8,139 bases of DNA, from positions 1-8,139 of the forward strand of contig CAZXCQ010000285.1 in the NCBI GenBank assembly GCA_964639275.1, read 5' to 3'. This DNA is from CAZXCQ01 sp964639275. GTDB lineage: Bacteria; Desulfobacterota; DSM-4660; Desulfatiglandales; Desulfatiglandaceae. This document shows, one piece after another, positions 6,023-8,139 of the stretch. The number at the start of each line of letters is the position of its first letter. Within the stretch, counting starts at the first letter, position 1. The notes under the pieces were generated by a model. That model worked only from the letters and a program-made list of their open reading frames with translations, had not been told where the DNA came from and did not search any database. A program made the translations under genes and the position numbers.

Positions 6023-6770
6023 ACTGGAGATATTTGAGGGTCCTCTTGACCTGTTGCTTCACCTCATTCATAAGAATGAGGTGGATATCTTTGATATCCC
6101 GATAGCAACAATCACCGACCAATACCTGGAATATCTGGACATGATGAAGGCCTTAAACATCAATGTGGCCGGCGATTTCCTGGTGATGGCCTCTACGCTG
6201 ATCCACATAAAGTCAAGGATGTTGCTGCCGGATTCAAAGGAGGAGCAAGAGGAAGAGATATTTAACGAGATCACGCGACCCCTTTTGGAATACATCCGTC
6301 TGAGAGAGGCTGCACAAGACCTGTCTGATCGGGAACTCCTGGATAGGGATGTCTTTGCCCGGCGCATACCCCCCTATTTACAAGGGCAGTTGAGGGACAA
6401 TGGGCTTCAACTGGACGTCAACCTCTTTCAGCTGATTGACGCCTTCAGGCGGGTCATGGACCAGAGGCTGCCCGGTGTCCAGCTGAGCTTTCGACACGAA
6501 AGATGGTCTGTAAAGGAAAAGACCCAGGTGATCATTGCATATCTCAGGCAAAAGGGGTCTATTTTCTTTTATGAGCTTTTTTCTGAAGACCGGTCTCTAG
6601 GGGAACTTATTGTCTCCTTTCTGGCGCTCCTGGAACTGGTTCACATGGGTCTTGTAAAGGTATTTCAGCCCGACGCCGAAAGTGATATTCGACTGACCCC
6701 TTCATTTGAAGAAAATGAAGAAGATGAAGACATGGATGGCAATGGACAAACCGCTCAAATTGATCATTGA
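6006..6770 (+). CDS. scpA: segregation and condensation protein A (kleisin)
   Basis: This 254-residue ScpA is the kleisin that bridges Smc head domains and binds ScpB in the bacterial condensin, which loads near the replication origin and helps separate sister chromosomes. The N-terminal block, with EGPLDLLLHLIHKNEVDI at 11-28, is the family hallmark and contacts the Smc neck. A helical segment follows (about 40-75, VAGDFLVMASTLIHIKSRMLL). The middle is variable and acidic (EEQEEE, 79-84). The C-terminal winged helix (about 165-222, with FLALLELVHMGLVKVFQ) should bind the Smc head. An acidic tail (235-244) comes from a GAAGAA-type repeat. Translation must start at TTG, 17 bp inside trpS. No smc gene is in the window. 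scpB overlaps its 3' end, the usual pairing. Confidence 0.94.
   Translation: MGYEVRLEIFEGPLDLLLHLIHKNEVDIFDIPIATITDQYLEYLDMMKALNINVAGDFLVMASTLIHIKSRMLLPDSKEEQEEEIFNEITRPLLEYIRLREAAQDLSDRELLDRDVFARRIPPYLQGQLRDNGLQLDVNLFQLIDAFRRVMDQRLPGVQLSFRHERWSVKEKTQVIIAYLRQKGSIFFYELFSEDRSLGELIVSFLALLELVHMGLVKVFQPDAESDIRLTPSFEENEEDEDMDGNGQTAQIDH
6708..6734 (+). repeat. GAAGAA-type 9-nt tandem repeat at the scpA/scpB junction
   Basis: Three degenerate 9-nt units follow one another: GAAGAAAAT (6708-6716), GAAGAAGAT (6717-6725) and GAAGACATG (6726-6734). In the scpA frame they encode an acidic run (EENEEDEDM). In the scpB frame they would encode a basic one (KKMKKMK) if translation began upstream. Units of 9 nt keep the frame when copy number changes, so tail length could vary between strains. 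Confidence 0.55.
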
Positions 6771-7317
6771 GGCGCTTCTGTTTGCGGCAGACAAACCCTT
6801 GAATGCCCGTGAAATCAATGGCTGGCTATCAGAGGAGCCCGTGGCGAATATCAGACAGGCGCTCCAGGAGCTCCAGACAGAGTACGATCAACTGGAAAGG
6901 AGCTTTTCCCTCAAAGAGGTCGCTGAAGGCTACCAGTTCAGGACGAGATCCGGTTATTCACCCTATGTCCTGCGGATGCTCAAGGCCTCCCCCACCCGGC
7001 TCTCCCGTCCGGCCCTGGAGACCCTGGCGATTGTCGCCTATAAGCAGCCGATCCTGCGCCAGGAAATCGAAAGGCTCAGGGGGGTCGATGTGGGAGGGAT
7101 TCTAAAAACCCTCCTGGAAAAAGGTTTGATCCGGGTCATGGGCCGGAAAAACCTGCCCGGCAGACCGTTGATCTATGGGACAGCCAAGCGATTCCTCGAG
7201 GTATTTGATCTCAAGGATTTGGAATCATTACCAAAACTCAAAGAGATAAAAGATTTTGGATTTGATGGAAATACCACAGACGAGACCCCACCAGCCTCTC
7301 CAGGGGACCCGGAATAG
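6736..7317 (+). CDS. scpB: segregation and condensation protein B
   Basis: This is ScpB, the winged-helix partner that dimerises and binds ScpA in the Smc-ScpAB condensin. With the chosen ATG it has 193 residues. The first winged helix begins at KLIIEALLFAADKPLNAREI (8-27). The second carries the most conserved block, LSRPALETLAIVAYKQPI (89-106), followed by RGVDVGGILKTLLEKGLI and GRKNLPGRPLIYGTAKRFLEVF (136-157). The tail is proline- and acid-rich. The start is uncertain. In-frame candidates are TTG 6706 and ATG 6715, 6724, 6736 and 6742. The upstream ones would add a lysine/methionine stretch that only mirrors the scpA acidic repeat, and family proteins usually begin just before the LKxIIEALLF block. 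No clear ribosome binding site precedes any of them, so coupling to scpA translation is likely (overlap about 35 bp). Confidence 0.92.
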   Translation: MAMDKPLKLIIEALLFAADKPLNAREINGWLSEEPVANIRQALQELQTEYDQLERSFSLKEVAEGYQFRTRSGYSPYVLRMLKASPTRLSRPALETLAIVAYKQPILRQEIERLRGVDVGGILKTLLEKGLIRVMGRKNLPGRPLIYGTAKRFLEVFDLKDLESLPKLKEIKDFGFDGNTTDETPPASPGDPE

Positions 7318-8044
7318 CCACAAAACCCAGAGGCTCAACCAGACGCTGTCCTCGGCAGGCCTGACATCCAGACGCAAGGCCGACGAATGGATCAAGGCGG
7401 GACGGGTGAGCGTAAATGACAGGGTTATCACGGAACTTGGCTTCCGGGTCACCCGGGGCAGGGATCGCATCTGCGTTGACGGAAAGGAGATCCCGGCCTT
7501 TTCAGAGCCACTCTACATTATGCTCAACAAGCCATTTGGTTATATCTCCTCTCTGAATGACCCCGAGGGGAGGCCCGTGGTGACCGATCTGTTAAAGGAG
7601 ATCCCTCAGAGGGTCTACCCTGTGGGCCGTCTGGATTTTGACAGCCTGGGGTTATTGCTCCTTACAAACGACGGGGATTGGGCCTATCGCCTCACGCATC
7701 CCCGTTTTCAGGTCCCCCGCACCTATAAGGTAAGGGTTGAGGGTTGGATATCCGATGAGGCACTGGAGGTCTTGAGGCGGGGAGTCGTTTTGGATGACGG
7801 CCCCAGCGGGCCTTCCGTCGCTACTATCATAACGCGTACCCAGAGACAGAGCCAGGTCAGGATGACCATAACCCAGGGGAGATCGCGACAGGTTAGACGG
7901 ATGTTTGAGGCAGCCGGTCACCGGGTTGTTCACCTGATCAGAACAGGCTTTGGGACGCTCCGGCTAGGGGATCTAAGGGTGGGTCAATATCGCCAGCTCG
8001 AACCTCACGAGGTATATGAAATGAAGAAGTTGGGGATGAGGTAA
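7265..8044 (+). CDS. rluB: RluB/RsuA-family rRNA pseudouridine synthase
   Basis: This enzyme of about 259 residues converts a specific uridine in ribosomal RNA to pseudouridine. An N-terminal S4 RNA-binding domain (about 23-69) has RLNQTLSSAGLTSRRKADEWI. The catalytic domain (about 84-250) has LNKPFGYISS, the signature GRLDFDSLGLLLLTNDG (121-137, catalytic Asp 124), THPRFQVPRTYKV and GRSRQVRRMFEAAGH. The placement after scpA-scpB is the classic position of rluB, which modifies 23S rRNA near U2605 (E. coli numbering). RsuA or RluE/RluF specificity cannot be excluded from motifs alone. The signature has Ser where Thr is more usual. The start is the ATG at 7265, the last possible start before the S4 domain, which overlaps scpB by 53 bp. 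A TTG at 7256 is the alternative. The ribosome binding site is weak. Confidence 0.88.
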   Translation: MEIPQTRPHQPLQGTRNSHKTQRLNQTLSSAGLTSRRKADEWIKAGRVSVNDRVITELGFRVTRGRDRICVDGKEIPAFSEPLYIMLNKPFGYISSLNDPEGRPVVTDLLKEIPQRVYPVGRLDFDSLGLLLLTNDGDWAYRLTHPRFQVPRTYKVRVEGWISDEALEVLRRGVVLDDGPSGPSVATIITRTQRQSQVRMTITQGRSRQVRRMFEAAGHRVVHLIRTGFGTLRLGDLRVGQYRQLEPHEVYEMKKLGMR

Positions 8045-8052
8045 AATATTTG

Positions 8053-8082
8053 TTTACAGACCCCCCATCAATGTTGTATCAA
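8053..8082 (+). promoter_or_regulatory. weak candidate promoter in the 95-nt tail after rluB
   Basis: TTTACA (8053-8058) and TATCAA (8077-8082, 4 of 6) are 18 bp apart in AT-rich DNA beginning 9 nt after the rluB stop. It could serve a gene beyond the window. The rest of the tail (to 8139) shows no open frame of note and no convincing terminator hairpin, although TTTTTT occurs near 8117. Confidence 0.22.
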
Positions 8083-8139
8083 TAATCAGACGATTACCCT
8101 GACGAATTTCGGACACTTTTTTAAATGTAAAGGGAACCG

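Noticed and set aside
8090..8125. Terminator after rluB based on the T-run near 8117
   Set aside because: The bases before the T-run (around CGAATTTCG) give only a 4 bp stem with no room for a loop, and no longer stem could be found.
1..8139. Defence island, CRISPR array, insertion sequence or prophage content
   Set aside because: All coding space is filled by housekeeping genes. There are no spaced direct repeats, transposase motifs or terminal inverted repeats, and base composition appears even throughout.

Overview
This 8.1 kb window is compact bacterial housekeeping DNA. Eight genes are readable, all on the + strand: rpoZ, dnaJ, dksA, a very large DHH-CBS-tRNA nucleotidyltransferase fusion (cca-type), trpS, scpA, scpB and an rluB-type pseudouridine synthase. 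The best guess for the source is the Desulfobacterota (former Deltaproteobacteria). This rests on a short DksA, a DHH-CBS-nucleotidyltransferase fusion of about 900 residues, and a cca-trpS-scpA-scpB-rluB order. It is an inference from gene families and order, not a database match. I see no mobile element, CRISPR array, rRNA, tRNA or phage gene, and no gene on the minus strand.

The layout suggests three transcription units. Unit 1 (about 10-1604) starts at a near-consensus sigma70 promoter (10-38), followed by a leader of about 115 nt that could fold, then rpoZ and dnaJ 21 nt apart. Unit 2 (about 1675-2174) is dksA alone, with a possible promoter in the 142 nt gap after dnaJ and a clear intrinsic terminator at 2138-2174. 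Unit 3 (about 2214 to beyond 8044) starts at two overlapping extended -10 motifs. It then runs through five tightly packed genes: cca fusion, 4 nt gap, trpS, 17 bp overlap, scpA, about 35 bp overlap, scpB, about 53 bp overlap, rluB. This packing suggests one transcript with translational coupling. No terminator is visible in the 95 nt after rluB.

Functionally, units 1 and 2 carry the omega subunit and DksA, the two small proteins that complete the two ppGpp sites on RNA polymerase, plus the DnaJ co-chaperone. Unit 3 joins tRNA 3'-end synthesis, tRNA-Trp charging, the kleisin and winged-helix subunits of the Smc condensin (no smc gene in view), and rRNA pseudouridylation.

I did not find a plainly undescribed system. 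The points most worth a second look are the four-module nucleotidyltransferase with an apparently intact DHH phosphoesterase, the conserved ppGpp-contact residues in the neighbouring rpoZ and dksA, the purine repeat read in two frames at the scpA/scpB junction, and the start sites buried inside upstream genes.
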